From positions 21,263,738 to 21,327,737 of the forward strand of contig CM037833.1 in the NCBI GenBank assembly GCA_021234535.1: a stretch of DNA of 64,000 nt, given 5' to 3'. This DNA is from Stichopus chloronotus (lineage: Eukaryota; Echinodermata; Holothuroidea; Aspidochirotida; Stichopodidae). This document shows, piece by piece, positions 48,787-60,634 of the stretch (within the stretch, counting starts at the first letter, position 1; every line of letters begins with the position of its first letter). A program made the position numbers and the translations under genes. Below the pieces are notes generated by a model, which made no database searches, had not been told where the DNA came from, and saw only the letters and a list, made by a program, of their open reading frames with translations.

Positions 48787-49753
48787 GGCACAGGTCGGTA
48801 GTGGTATCAATCTTCGGCCAAACGTCAGCCACAAAGTTTCAACTTTTGATACGGAGTTGGCCAAACTCATCCCAGACGGCAACTCTCTGCCGAATTACTT
48901 TCTGAGGAAAGCCCACCAGGATAAATCCGTTTACAGCAACGCAAGTATAATCTTCGTGCACTATCCGAAGGGTGGCGGTACGACAGTTAAAACTTGTTTG
49001 AATAAGATCGCTCGGAAACGGGGCCTGAGGAGGCCCGCGGTGATCTTCGCTGGCAATGCGGCCGACGTGAAAGAGCAGATTTTAAATAAGACCTTGGAGA
49101 CTGACCGCTTCTTCATGGGAACGTACGGATTTAGTACGTGTGAGTATGTGGAACCGAGAAACTGTGCGTATTTCACGATCCTGAGGGAACCCTACGACAG
49201 AGTTATTTCTCATTACTTCTTCTGTAGAGACGGCGGCGGTTCAAACGTCGACTGCGATCGAACAGTCGAGGAGTTTGCTCTGGCGACCAATAGTATATTT
49301 TTAAATCAGCTGACCGTCCGACATGACTGCATCCAGAGCGACCGTGACCTCAAATGGTCCTGCGGTAAACGACAGACGGTTGGCGACGACGTGAGAGGAA
49401 ACGCTTCCAGATTTGACGCCCTCGTCGGCCACTTAGAGGGGAAGTTAGAAGACATGTTCGCCGTGGTGGGAGTCCTCGATCATTTCTCTCAGTCTCTGGG
49501 ACTGTTGCAAGAAGCCTTCGGTTTGCCTTTTTACGACGAATGTGCCACGATCCACGAAAACGGAGACCCATTCACCAAGACCGAGGAGAGGGCGCTTGAG
49601 AGGATGACAGCCAAGAGGAGGCTGATGGAAAACGAAGAAGTCGCAAAAGTCTTAGCGGCCGATATCAGACTTTATCGAAAAGCGAGGCAAATATTCGAAA
49701 AGCAGAAAGCACAATCTGTGAGGAAACTTTGGCTGAAAATGAAGACGACTTAA
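48787..49753 (+). CDS. Sulfotransferase exon 2 (catalytic domain), terminal exon
   Basis: A Golgi-type enzyme predicted to transfer sulfate from PAPS to a glycan. After a clean acceptor (tctccacttcctaatccag) the exon encodes 321 residues to a TAA. Numbering with exon 1: the 5'-phosphosulfate loop HYPKGGGTT at 100-108, preceded by the beta strand ASIIFV; the 3'-phosphate-binding segment [13 protein letters not shown] from 174, with Arg175 and Ser183 as likely binding residues. Six or more cysteines in the lumenal domain and two N-glycosylation sequons (NVS, NAS) fit a lumenal location. Total about 363 residues, similar to heparan sulfate 2-O-sulfotransferase size; the loop resembles the PKTGGT type of the broad carbohydrate sulfotransferase superfamily. 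Exact acceptor sugar is not assignable. A nearby AATAAA lies at 50158-50163. The frame is intact. Confidence 0.85.
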
Positions 49754-50883
49754 AACGTATCAAAAAGTGTGACTATACAGGTTATTGAAAATGTATTGTT
49801 CACGAGGTATGTTAAGACTAATGATATAAGACTAATGATGGTCATCAATGGTGTTAAAAGTAGAATCCTGCGGTTTTCCAAAGGGGCTGGCAATATTTAT
49901 TTTTAACTGATTTGGCGTACCGCCCCCCCCCCCCCTCTGCCTCCTCTTCGACCAGTAACGTGAAGCAAAATCAATACACCCAATGAGTATTTTTTTTTTC
50001 AGAATCCCCACCTCCTTACTAGCTGTCTACACCCTCCCCCACCACCGTCTCTCGCATTTCCCCATCTTCTCATTTATTCCCAATTCCCTTAAATGTAGAC
50101 CTACAATGTTCTTCATTGCCTTTATTACAAACAGTCACAAACTAAAAATAATCATGAAATAAAATAAAAATTATACGATAACCTACAGAAATGAAATCAC
50201 AAGCACACTAACAAAAATAAAACACAACCACAAACAATTTCTGAGCAACTTAAAATTATGCCGTACAAAGCAAAGATTTGATAGTTTCAGTTGTTCTAGA
50301 GCTTTATTACAGCAAAAGGGGGGGGGGGGAGGAGACCGAATGTTGCCTAAGGCAACATCCACGATCGCAAAGTGATCACTCTATCCACGTGGGAATAAGG
50401 GGCCCTCGTTAGAGCCCTTTTCGGGGTCACGGAGCAGAGAGGTCACACATTATTTTTGATTTATTTGATTAAAAACCATAAATTGGTTGATACTATATAT
50501 ATATGATTTCAATGGAAATTTTGAAGGAATAATCTCAAAACTGTACCTCAGAAAGCTTATCGTGCACCTAGCAAATAAGGGGGGATTATCCCCCATTCAT
50601 TTCATAAGGGGGATTTGTTCCCACCTCCCCTCCCCCCCCCCCACCTTGGCAGAAACCCTGGCTATTACAGCGGCACAAAGTTTGTAAAATGTGGTACTAA
50701 TTTTACCTCATGCAGATACTACTACAAAATAAGCGTACTTGTGTTACTCTCAGTGCACGAGGACCGGCACTCGCTGTATGTCACTGCAGCTTAGCAATAA
50801 TATGAGCACATGCAGGGTTCTTGAGTTACTCGTGTATAGGCTCTATTGGTTCCCAAAGAACGAACGTTATTCGCATTGATCAC
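49754..50883. other. 3' flank of the sulfotransferase, no further gene
   Basis: Contains C and G homopolymer tracts (49921-49934, 50319-50329, 50627-50642), the likely polyadenylation signal, and a tRNA-like phrase on the minus strand around 50341-50395 (gtggatagagtgatcactt) that does not fold as a full tRNA by eye. Confidence 0.45.
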
Positions 50884-51451
50884 TTAAAGGTCTGATGACA
50901 TGAAAATGACAGTTTGAGGTATTGGGTGCATTAGGCATTCAAAATGTTGAAAATAGCCACAAATTGCGTCAAAATCCGTCAAAAATTGACAAATGTACAG
51001 GCAAATTAGTGTCTCACAGCTGTGTCATGAATAAGCATTGGCTAAATATGCAAATTTGTGATGTCAGAGAGGGACTCCCAGGATATGTCTTATGTTAATC
51101 CTTTGTTTATGTAACCTTTATTTCAAGGTCATTTGAGAATTTTATATGCCCAGAGGGTTTTATTTTGGAAGAATGTATTTTCTCCTTCAAAAATATCGAT
51201 ATCACGCACCAATATGAAACTCAGAAATTAAGTAATTAAGAGGCAAATTATATAGGGTTAACAAAAGAAAAACTGACACTGTGCAACACTCCACGTCATC
51301 TGTTTTGCATTTTCTTCAAACTTTGAAAAGTCATATCTCAAAAACGGTAATACATATAAACAAAATTCCAACGGATTTTCACTGAGGGTTTTACTTTGTA
51401 ACGTTTGCATGAAGGAAGCTCTTTTTTGGAAGCATGTCACCAGACCTTTAA
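50884..51451. mobile_element. 568-bp TTAA-flanked MITE
   Basis: Ends are TTAAAGGTCTGATGACATG at the left and the complement of TTAAAGGTCTGGTGACATG at the right, 19 bp with one mismatch, with TTAA outermost on both sides. Interior AT-rich and non-coding. It shares the TTAAAGG start with the 353-bp element at 42691 but not the rest, so they may be two families using the same mobilising enzyme. Confidence 0.75.
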
Positions 51452-53257
51452 AAAATCAGTGAATCGTAGAACATGGGAAGGACAAACTGAAAAATACGGG
51501 ACCCCCATAATAGCAGGGCTTCAATGGTATTAATGTGTGAAATTCATTTTGGGTAGAGAGATAGGAACGTTTAATTCATTCAAGTCAATAACTGTTGAAT
51601 GGCAAAAAAAAAAAAAAACGGAATGAAACCTACATTTATCTTGCTACACGGTCTCCTAGGCTTGGATCATGAATGGAGATAAAATATTTTAACCATGCAC
51701 GCTATCAGTATACAACCAAAAAGAGATATGCTTGTTTAGATGTTGTTTGTGTCGGTCGGAGTTGTGGTTAATCAAATAGACAAAGGCTGAAGTTATAGAC
51801 CCGACAAAATTCTAATTAGTTTTCAGTGCGATTATCAATTCGTTAGTAAAACCTCTGTAGGTAACGCCAGTAGTTGCACAAATAGTGATAAAAGATTCTC
51901 AGTCGACGAAAAATTCAAGCAAAAGAAACAAAATCAAAGCACTCCTGGAAACACCGAACATCACCATCCCACTAATGCATGGTGGCCCTCGGCCACTCAG
52001 ATAGTTTTCGAATAATTAGTTATCATGTCAGTGATGATGCCATGGGCGTTCCCCCCCCCCCCCGAAAGATGCTCCCCACTGCCACCAGTGCTTGTAGGGG
52101 ACAAAAACAAAAAGAGTGCTGCAATAAGGTAACTCATACACGAATAACGTCATTTCACCCTGCCATGGTACATTATTATCAGTAGCGTGACGATGATAAA
52201 CTTTTTGATTCTGTTTTACCCTTTAAATACCCCATCTACGGTGTGTGAGTCAAAACAAATAAAAATCACAGATAATTAAACACATAATTAACGACGAAGA
52301 AAAACAGCAACTAATACAAAATAGGGCTAACTCAGTCAACAGATAAATCAGGTAATGCACGGAGGGCTGCATGTATTAGTAGCCTGCATTCAAGTGTAAT
52401 TGTACCTAACTTCATCACACCGAACCCAAATCAGAATGAAGGCTAGGTTTTTAATTTTAATATCTTTTTTTTACTGTACTTCATATCTTTTAATTTTTAT
52501 TTTTGGGACTTTTTTTTTAATTTGAGTGGACCTACTTCCCGGTTATCCCACCCCCATCTGGGAGTATAGGCCCACTGCATTTGTTCGGGGGGTGGGCTAA
52601 GTGCAAAATGATGTTACATTAAATTGAATGTCTCCAGGACTAATTCGTATAGTTTTGGAATTTTTTTTGAATGTCATGAGGATTTTTTTTCTTATTTTGA
52701 ACAGAATTCCACCTGGCCGGGGAGGGGGAGGGTGGTCTGCACCCGTCACGCAGCTTTCGCCCTTGTGTTATAGTCCTTCCTGATTTGAAAGATGGAACAT
52801 CGAAAACTATAACATGTCCATGCCATGACGTACATGTATGTCGCATGCTATCATCAATGTATATCCGTGGGATTGATTCACCTTGTTTGGGAAAAGTGCG
52901 TAAAATCGGCCGCCAAAGAGATGCCATGATTTTCAGTTATTGGCATTATTTTTTTTTTTCACTTGGATGTAGAAGAGCCCTAAATTTATGTGCCTATGAA
53001 AGGCTATTATGTGAAAATATAGATAATTGAAGATTTACATCGTTTCATAAAATCGAAGGCGGCGTGGATATTTTTGTCGTAAGAGTCTTGTCAAACCGAC
53101 TGACAGGAGTACCTCTCAAGACTTCCTCCTCATCCGGCTCGCAATATGAATTTTAGACCTATAGGGAAGTGTGTAAGTGCCATGATAGGCAAATCAAATA
53201 TCACATGACAGACAGCCTGGGGGTGTCTCATCGTCTCATATCGCATGGAATGGAATG
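51452..53257. other. Non-coding stretch
   Basis: No supported gene; A and C homopolymers near 51604-51618 and 52049-52061. Confidence 0.45.
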
Positions 53258-53612
53258 ACATGGAATTTATAAACCCAATCAGGCAGACTATTCCACTCAT
53301 TGACAACTGTATGAAACAAGCTAAACTTCATCACATCAAGCCTAGAGACGCATTTCACCAGCTTCTTTCAATGACCACGAACACGGGAATTAGGACAAAC
53401 CTCTAAGTAATCCCAATTAGACAGAGAATTCCTACCAGACAGGGATTTGAAACACTGCAACATATCCCCCTGATCCTTCTTAACTCAAGAGTAGTAAGTC
53501 CTAGACATTGAAACCTATCATGAAGGGAGATGGCGTACATCGGGAATAAGCCGAGTGGCCCTCCTTTGAACCTGCCCTAAAAGAAACTTGTCCTTTTCAA
53601 GACCCATCTTAC
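53258..53612 (-). pseudogene. Non-LTR retrotransposon (LINE) ORF2 C-terminal remnant
   Basis: The minus-strand translation, with frame changes and at least one stop, gives QRRATRLIPDVRHLP, then CLGLTTLELRRIRGDM, then SRLDVMKFSLF and VVNEWNSLPD. These are the conserved landmarks after the reverse transcriptase domain of CR1/Jockey-related LINEs (rRaTrli, LgLttLe.RR.rgDm, vv..WNsLP). The reverse transcriptase core and endonuclease are absent. It is a dead, 5'-truncated copy. Confidence 0.65.
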
Positions 53613-54109
53613 AAAAGAACAGAGGAAAAGGATTACTTGCAACGCTATACTCGTTATGGTACTTAACAAGAAAGTAACTTCACGTTAGAGCACAGATAGG
53701 TTCGACAAGCTTTATTGTGATCTTGGTAGCCGGTCTATCAAATTATGCATAGGCCTAAGTAGATGATGCTTAACGTCTTATTGTGAACGTAATCAAACAA
53801 GGATGCAGCCTAGGCTATCGATAGGCCTGGCTTGCTTAGTCAGAAGCTTATTCTATGAAATTTTCAGGTGTAATATGCCTTATGAAGTCTAAACTCAGTT
53901 TGAAATAGTTTGAAATATGGGACCCCTGTGAATGTGGCTTACCAAGTTAAGTGAGGGTTAGACATCCATTTTGATTGAAGTCTACATTAAGTTACTAAAA
54001 TTAAGAAAGTAACGTAGCAGTTTCTAATTCCAATCAGTCAATAGCTCCATGGTGATTTGCAATAGCATGACTCAAGCTCACAGACATGACTCTAAACTCA
54101 GCAGCAGAA
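53613..54109. other. Non-coding stretch
   Basis: No supported gene or repeat. Confidence 0.4.
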
Positions 54110-54299
54110 CTAGTTCCTCACACACGTTTCATTTGCACTATCTTCAATTGGTTCTTTATGCAAATTTGCAACTTCTTGACCTACATGTACAATGTAGTAA
54201 GTAATTTCATCACAACTTCCACTAGCACCCAAGTTCTTACAACTTCCATCACATTTTTCATGTTTTTCTTTCAGGCAGTTTTTCACAGGCTGCATAGCA
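54110..54299 (-). CDS. Cys-rich exon candidate, unidentified
   Basis: Minus-strand acceptor-like tttttctgtaagtgcag precedes 54299. In one phase the segment reads AMQPVKNCLKEKHEKCDGSC and continues with SGSCDEITYYI to ETCVRN and a TAG. The spacing of cysteines and hydrophilic composition look protein-like, but no family is recognised and no matching upstream exon was found. Confidence 0.22.
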
Positions 54300-54927
54300 C
54301 TGCACTTACAGAAAAACTATATTATAACAATTTATTTTAACATTCCAAGTGAAAAACTGTTCCACTGAAGACAAAACAAACTCTAAAATTAAGCAAATTC
54401 AAATAAGGCAATCCCTTTATTTTCAGCATATCTTGTCCAATTGGTACACTGAGCTCTATATTCGGTCTACTTACTCTTCTAACCAACAGTATCTTGACTT
54501 TAAATTAATAAATCTGTGTAAAATAATTGGTAAATTGTTAAACAAATGTAAATCACTAAATGAAACAACATGTAATGGAGCTAATAAAGACATTTATTCA
54601 ATGCATTCAAACCTTGATCATTTCTGGTTTGAACAAGAGATGACTCATTTGTGTTCAACATTGTCAATATCATATCATACCTGTTATGCTTTCTCTGCTA
54701 AGTTCTGACTCAAGCAGAAGGCCAAATGTCACTACACCTCAAATGTCCTCAATGTAAACATTTCCACAATAGTTCTAATCTGAGTTAGTAGCGTATAATA
54801 TAATACCTATACCTGATAATTCAGGCTCTGGAAAATGTAATCATTTCTCAGTATTTTTCAGATAGGTCCTTCCAAAGAGCATTTATCATAACTTCCCCAC
54901 CCCCCCCCCTTATTGAAAATTATAGTA

Positions 54928-55077
54928 TCATTTCAGCGTAATTTTGTCATTAGTCTGCTTAAAAAGGAAGCAGCTATTTCTGATTACGTCTGTCTGACCA
55001 TCTCCTTCTGGAAACAGTTCTGTCACAATCTCTGTCACAAGTCTCAGCAGTGACCGGTCCCAACCACTGTTGGTATT
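54928..55077 (-). CDS. Terminal exon candidate, unidentified
   Basis: A good minus-strand acceptor (ccaatttacttttcag) precedes 55077. The phase-0 frame runs 49 codons to a TGA and encodes an amphipathic, well-mixed peptide including SGWDRSLLRLVTEIVTELF. It would be the last exon of a minus-strand gene whose earlier exons lie beyond the GATA-type microsatellite. Upstream exons were not identified. Confidence 0.33.
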   Translation of the reverse strand, partial: NTNSGWDRSLLRLVTEIVTELFPEGDGQTDVIRNSCFLFKQTNDKITLK

Positions 55078-55164
55078 CTGAAAAGTAAATTGGACAAATA
55101 ATCACAAAATCAAAATCACCAGGGCAATAAATGTTTCCAATCTGACAAAGGCTAGCATGCGAAC

Positions 55165-55741
55165 ATCTATCTATGTATCTATCTATCTATGTATCTATCT
55201 ATCTATGTATCTATCTGTCTATGTATCTATCTATCTATGTATCTATCTATCTATGTATCTATCTATCTATGTATCTATCTATCTATGTATCTATCTATCT
55301 ATGTATCTATCTATGTATCTATCTATCTATGTATCTACCTATCTATGTATCTACCTATCTATGTATCTACCTATCTATGTATCTACCTATCTATGTATCT
55401 ACCTATCTATGTATCTATCTATCTATGTATCTGTCTATGTATCTATCTATCTATGTATCTATCTATGTATCTATCTATCTATGTATCTATCTATCTATGT
55501 ATCTATCTATCTATGTATCTATCTATGTATCTATCTGTCTGTGTGTCTGTCTATCTGTCTAGCTGTCTCGCTGTCTATCTGTCTATCTGTCTGTCTGTCT
55601 ATCTGTCTATCTCTCTATCTGTCTATCTCTCTATCTGTCTATCTCTCTATCTGTCTATCTGTCTATCTGTCTATCTGTCTATCTGTCTATCTGTCTGTCT
55701 GTCTGTCTATCTATCTGTCTATCTATCTATCTATCTATCTA
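55165..55741 (+). repeat. TATC/GTAT/TGTC microsatellite, ~580 bp
   Basis: The first part is a higher-order array based on a 16-bp unit ctatctatctatgtat with an occasional acct variant; from about 55535 it changes to tctgtcta units. All three plus-strand frames stay open as Tyr/Leu/Ser/Ile repeats and are not genes. Confidence 0.95.
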
Positions 55742-57554
55742 GTCAGGTTTTTCTTTAGTAATATTTTGGCCTGTAGATAGTACTTCACAAGTATGTGACT
55801 AGCCCTATGTTTCATACCTGACAGTTACAAAGTTCGCAGGATGAACGCTGGACTAATAATATTACTCTTCTTGACTCTTATCAGGGCCTTTTTTAACATA
55901 TATACTGGGGGAATGCCCCCCAGTCCCATATTCGGCCCCTCCACTTAGCCTATTTGCCCCCCCCCCCCCCTCACAGTATGGTCCTTTTTTCTTGAAATTT
56001 TTGTTTTCACATGTGAAAACAAATTTATGCAGACAGGCGAAAGTACAATACTTCACTCAGTGACTAGCTTTGAGTATAACACTCTAAAAAATTCCTATAC
56101 ATGTACAAAATGTCTGTAATATTTTTAACAGTGTATACCCAGGCCTAGTCTCCTGAAACTATGCCTAGGATCTCGCCGTACATCCTTTTCCCAGATATAA
56201 CTGTGTATATGCGCGTCTGCTATGTATATAGCGTGCGAGAAGTCAGCGGCGTAACGCCTATGGGCTTGGACAGGGCAAACCCAGGGGCCCCGAACAAAGG
56301 GGACCCCACTGCAATGATGTACAGAACTTAGAAGAGGGGTATTCTTTCTTTTTCTTTCTTTTTTTTTTATTTTTGAACCGGCACGTTTCCGTTGGAAAAG
56401 AGGCTATAAACAAGTCATTGGACGTACTTTTCTGTGGGTGAATACGTTCGTCATAAATCATATGCCCCTGCAACTGCAAATCTTCTCCGCACGACTGACT
56501 ACACACTGGAACTTGATAAGCTACGCTGGTACATATTATAGCGAAATACCGTCTCCATTTTCAGTGAATTCGCTCCGTAGAATTAGATGTAATTGATTCG
56601 CTCTCGGTGAGGGTTGCGACATGACATTAGCTGGCCATTAACTGGCCAAATTTGGCATATTTTGAATCCCTTTGGCTGATGTTTTCCATAGCTATAAGCT
56701 GAATTGCCTAACAATTGTATGTGGATATATGTTTTTATGTCAGAAAGTAAATCGAATTTGGTACGTTTCCCACCGTTTTGCTGATATTTTGCCCAGATCA
56801 TTCTCCAAGTTGAGGCTAATCAAAACATACTACGTTCAACCATTTCTCAAGATCGGCTGGATTCGCTGGCATGGTCACTTGATGTAGATGGACTAATCGA
56901 TATATTTGCTGGCAAGAAGACCAGGCTCAGTAAATTCAAGCTCTAGCCCTTCCAAGTTCTTGGGAAGTTGGATACCATTTGTCCATATGGCACACCACGG
57001 GTGGAAATATCAGTGCTGGGAAATATACCCCTTTATGTTGATTGGACATTGGTAATTTGTTCTTATTGTCCTTTCAATCTTTGAAGTTAGTCTAGCTTTG
57101 CAACATTTTTGTTCCCACTTCAGTGTGACAGACAAGGTGAACTAAAGATGTGTCTATGAACACAGATTGCCCCCAAAATCTCAGCCGATAAAGGTCACCA
57201 TGAAATGTTCCATATACGGCTAAGATTGCACCAGAGAGTTTGTAAAACCCCAGAGCTTCCAAGGCCCTAAGGCGGGCCCTGAACTCACGCCTTTGGGACT
57301 TCGAGCTCCGCGCTCGTGATGTGTGCTTCTCCGCAGCAGCCAGGGGTCCTTCCTTCGCTGGACTCAGGGGCCACCAGACTCATCGTGACGTCACTGCGAG
57401 CAGTGTGTCTTTTTACCAATTATGTCAGTGACGAGATTGCTGACCTAGTACGGGAACGGCAAGGCGACCCAAACACTAACGTTAACGCTAGCAGATTTCC
57501 ACGGAATAAGAAACCTTGGGATGGGCTAGGTAGCCTATAGGTTCCTACACCGTA
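55742..57554. other. Non-coding stretch
   Basis: Contains a C tract (55955-55969) and a small relative of the acactgtt TIR element at about 56076-56137 (taacactctaaaaaat ... atttttaacagtgta). 57240-57540 is more GC-rich than its surroundings and has a perfect TGACGTCA (CRE-type) octamer at 57386-57393, but no supported gene. Confidence 0.45.
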
Positions 57555-58119
57555 AAACTGTGTTTACTTGACACGCGTATTGCGGAACGCGGAAAGAATT
57601 CTTTTTTGTTTTTCCAGTGACCTGTCTATTGGGCACCCGGATTGCGGAATCATCACACGCTGATTGCGGATTGCGTATCGAATTCTCCATGTCGAATTCT
57701 TTCCGCGTTCCTCTCGCGTATTGGTGACCACGTGGACACCGTGTTTGGCTTCCAGTAGGATTTCCTCACATTCCCCGGACTTCCCATACTGCGTCGTACC
57801 ATTCACTGATAAAAAGGGGGAACTTTGGCAGGTTTTTTGACGTTTTATTGTGATAACTTCTCACAACAATGGGAAAATGACTGAAACTTAAGTGCTATGA
57901 ACCAATTAACTTCCAGTCAATAAGTAATATGTCTATCAGGTGTGATTTAGCGAACGTGGACAGCACAGGCGCCATCTTGCTCAGGCAGTATAACATCGTT
58001 CACTGGAATTGAACCATTTAGCTGGTTTTACTATAACGGAATGCGGAACGATCCGCGTGGGGTTGGCACGCGGATCCTTTCCGCATTCCGCAATACGCGT
58101 GTCAAGTAAACACAGCTTA
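57555..58119. mobile_element. 565-bp hAT-like non-autonomous element
   Basis: 39-bp inverted repeats at 57559-57597 and 58078-58116 (ctgtgtttacttgacacgcg and on) differ at one base. The 8-mer acaccgta directly flanks the element at 57547-57554 and 58120-58127; 8-bp duplications are the hAT hallmark. Inside, ggaacgcggaaagaattc at 57584-57601 has a perfect inverted partner at 57694-57711, and 58038-58087 folds into a further hairpin around ggatccgcgtgg. No transposase. Subterminal repeated motifs of this kind usually serve as transposase-binding sites; that role is inferred. Confidence 0.8.
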
Positions 58120-58127
58120 ACACCGTA

Positions 58128-60189
58128 CAAATTTCGATCAAAGGAGAAATTTGAGAAGAAAAAAATGAAAAAATAATATTAATTTGAAAAATTTACTTAT
58201 GAGGTATGGGAAACTCACTTTTGGCAATATGGAAAGCTTTTTTTTTCGAAAAAAAAATCTTCATAAAATGCTTGGTGACTTATGGTTGCTCCGTTTAGAA
58301 GATCTTTTCTTTAAATCTCCCCCCCCCCCCATAAAATTTTCTTTAAAAAGGCCCTGACCCTAATAGTTAAGCCTAATTAAGGGGAGGGGCCAGACTAACG
58401 TTAGAATGAAGAGCATAAAAAACTGAAAAAGTGATCTAAAAATGGCTGTGAAATTATTGTTTTGAAACTAGGGATCTAAATCACCACAGATCAATGTGGT
58501 TGTAGTAGCTAGAAGTATTGTTTAGTGCGAGCAAGTATAATAAACGGTGTAGTGAACGAAGATTGGGGTTAGTAACGTACAGATCAGCGGTATCCGTGCT
58601 ATACTCGCAATAAAAACCATTTTCAATATAGCCTAGGCTAATCTATGCACCATACATTGATATACACTGCTCTGTGCGTTGCAGATAATCTCACTTACAT
58701 CACACTGTTTACATGTGTAATTACGTCATGTTACATTGCGCAAAGCAAGTATGCGCTTAAATGCTATCACATGGAAACTTTCCTGCTTTGTACAACGTTT
58801 TAAGATGGTTCCATATAAGAAACAAATAGCAGTTCATAAAAATATATTACGATGCTCTACAAAAAAAAAACTTACCAAAGCAGTGCATTATTACTGTCCG
58901 TTGTAGATAAAAGTGATTTATGACACTTATTGGCTTCTCGGATGCGTCGTCGAGTTGTCGTGAGACAGTAAGTACAACCAGTCACATTAAACGAAACGAC
59001 TGAAAGTTCGATCCCAGTCGGTACACTAAACGAGCGTCAATTCCGGACAATTGTCCCTAACACTGTAGGTATAGGAGGAGTTTTGCATCTGCCAAATGAA
59101 CTTATGTTAGACGCCAAACCAATATAGCGCCATCTATTGTAACTTAATGCGTCTCCATGTCTTTTTGAGGATAATTCAACTCCACCCTAACAGCAACCTA
59201 ATTTGGGTCATCGATATATGACGCCGATAGCTGCTAAAGAGCTCATGCTTTACTTTACCTTTTCAAACTTTCCCCATTCGACATTTTCGAGTCGAATGCG
59301 AAATTTTTGCTTTGCACGTTACTACATCAACCATGTTTCCCACCAACTGGCACTACACGGGGGCAATGATGAATTATTCTGGGGTATGGGTTGAACTCTG
59401 TTTACTGCGCGGTGCGCTGTGAACGTTGGTGAAACATTGGATCCGAGAAAATTCGTTATAGGGCCCTAGCATCGTCGATCGGGTAAATCTACAGTATATT
59501 CAATCTATATTTTCTTATTTCATCAAATTTCAGGGGTTAAATTAGGGTCTCGGTTTCAAAGAGAAACACGGATTTCTTGCAACAATTTGACATTGTTACA
59601 AGGTGTTCGTAACCTTGGGGCAGCCGGAAATCTTTCTTGATCAGAGGCGTCTTTCTTCAAACAGCAGTATCTTGAGTTAAACAACGTATTTGCAATTCCT
59701 GCTGGCATGCAGTGGAAAAATCATTCTCTGTCATTTAAGACCCCTTCAATTGTCAGTAAAATACACCTTTAACTCCAAGAACTTTCTTTTCTTGTTTTAA
59801 TTTTTATCCTTAGTGGGGTGAAATGTTTAAGAAGATTTTAACTCACCTTTGTTTATCCACTCATGTGTGATTTTATTCTCACACACAACTCTTTCATTTA
59901 TCTACCTGGACGTCTTCCATGTGATCTACACAACTTGAGACATCAATGAAAACAATAATTGTTTCAACGGTATAATTATACCTTTGAAAGGAAATAATTA
60001 GAAATTGCAAAAACAGAAAGTAAAGTGTTAAAAAAAAAATACGTCATTAGTTTTACCTGGTCCATAATCATGCGTTGTTGCAATATTCAAAAACAGGTAT
60101 CAGATGTTACAATTCGCCGACTGCAGTTCTTGTCGGGTTTAGAGGGAACTGGTTTGCCAAGAATTCGGACTGCATCAAGGTTTGAAGTA
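58128..60189. other. Non-coding stretch
   Basis: AT-rich, with A/T and C (58319-58330) homopolymers. No supported gene or element. Confidence 0.45.
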
Positions 60190-60262
60190 TTTTGTGTGTG
60201 TGTGTGCGTGTGTGTATGTGTGTGTGTATGCGTGCGTGTATGTATGCGTGTATGTATGTATG
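60190..60262 (+). repeat. TG/TGTA microsatellite
   Basis: tgtgtgtgtgcg followed by gtatgtatgcgtgtatgtatg. Confidence 0.85.
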
Positions 60263-60452
60263 TGTTAGTGTATCAAAATTGAAGGAAGCCAATGTTAAAA
60301 TTTACCAAATAAATGGAAAACAACAATGATAGTATATCTGAGACCAAACTAATAAACTCACCTCCTGAAGAAGACGAAAGGAGATCGAATGCTTGCTGCA
60401 TCAATTGTATTTCAGTTCGACGACTGGCCGCAGAGGACAAACATAAGTAGTT

Positions 60453-60634
60453 GATGGTACCATTAATTTGAATTCATGGTCGCATTAAATCAATTTAATG
60501 GTAGCATTAAATCAAGTTTTTGCTAGCCAATCAAAATGCACCATTGCAGTAAATTTTGTGCTACCATGAACTCGATTTAATGTTACCATGAGTTAAATTA
60601 ATGTGACCATGAATTCCCATTTATGATGCCATTA
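60453..60634. mobile_element. 182-bp foldback element with internal repeats
   Basis: The left arm 60453-60488 (gatggtaccattaatttgaa...) pairs with the right arm 60598-60634 imperfectly. The sub-motif atggt(c/a)gcattaaatcaa and its complement recur several times inside, so the whole unit can fold on itself in several registers. Confidence 0.65.

Noticed and set aside
50341..50395. tRNA-like gtggatagagtgatcacttt on the minus strand
   Set aside because: An A-box-like stretch only; acceptor and T arms could not be paired. It may be a SINE head, but this is not supported enough to call.
55157..55780. Long open frames of 129-207 codons over the TATC/GTAT tract
   Set aside because: All three registers are open only because the repeat contains no stop; the products are Tyr/Leu/Ser/Ile repeats.
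57316..57540. 74-codon frame in a GC-richer patch
   Set aside because: No domain or splice support; the CRE octamer alone does not define a promoter.
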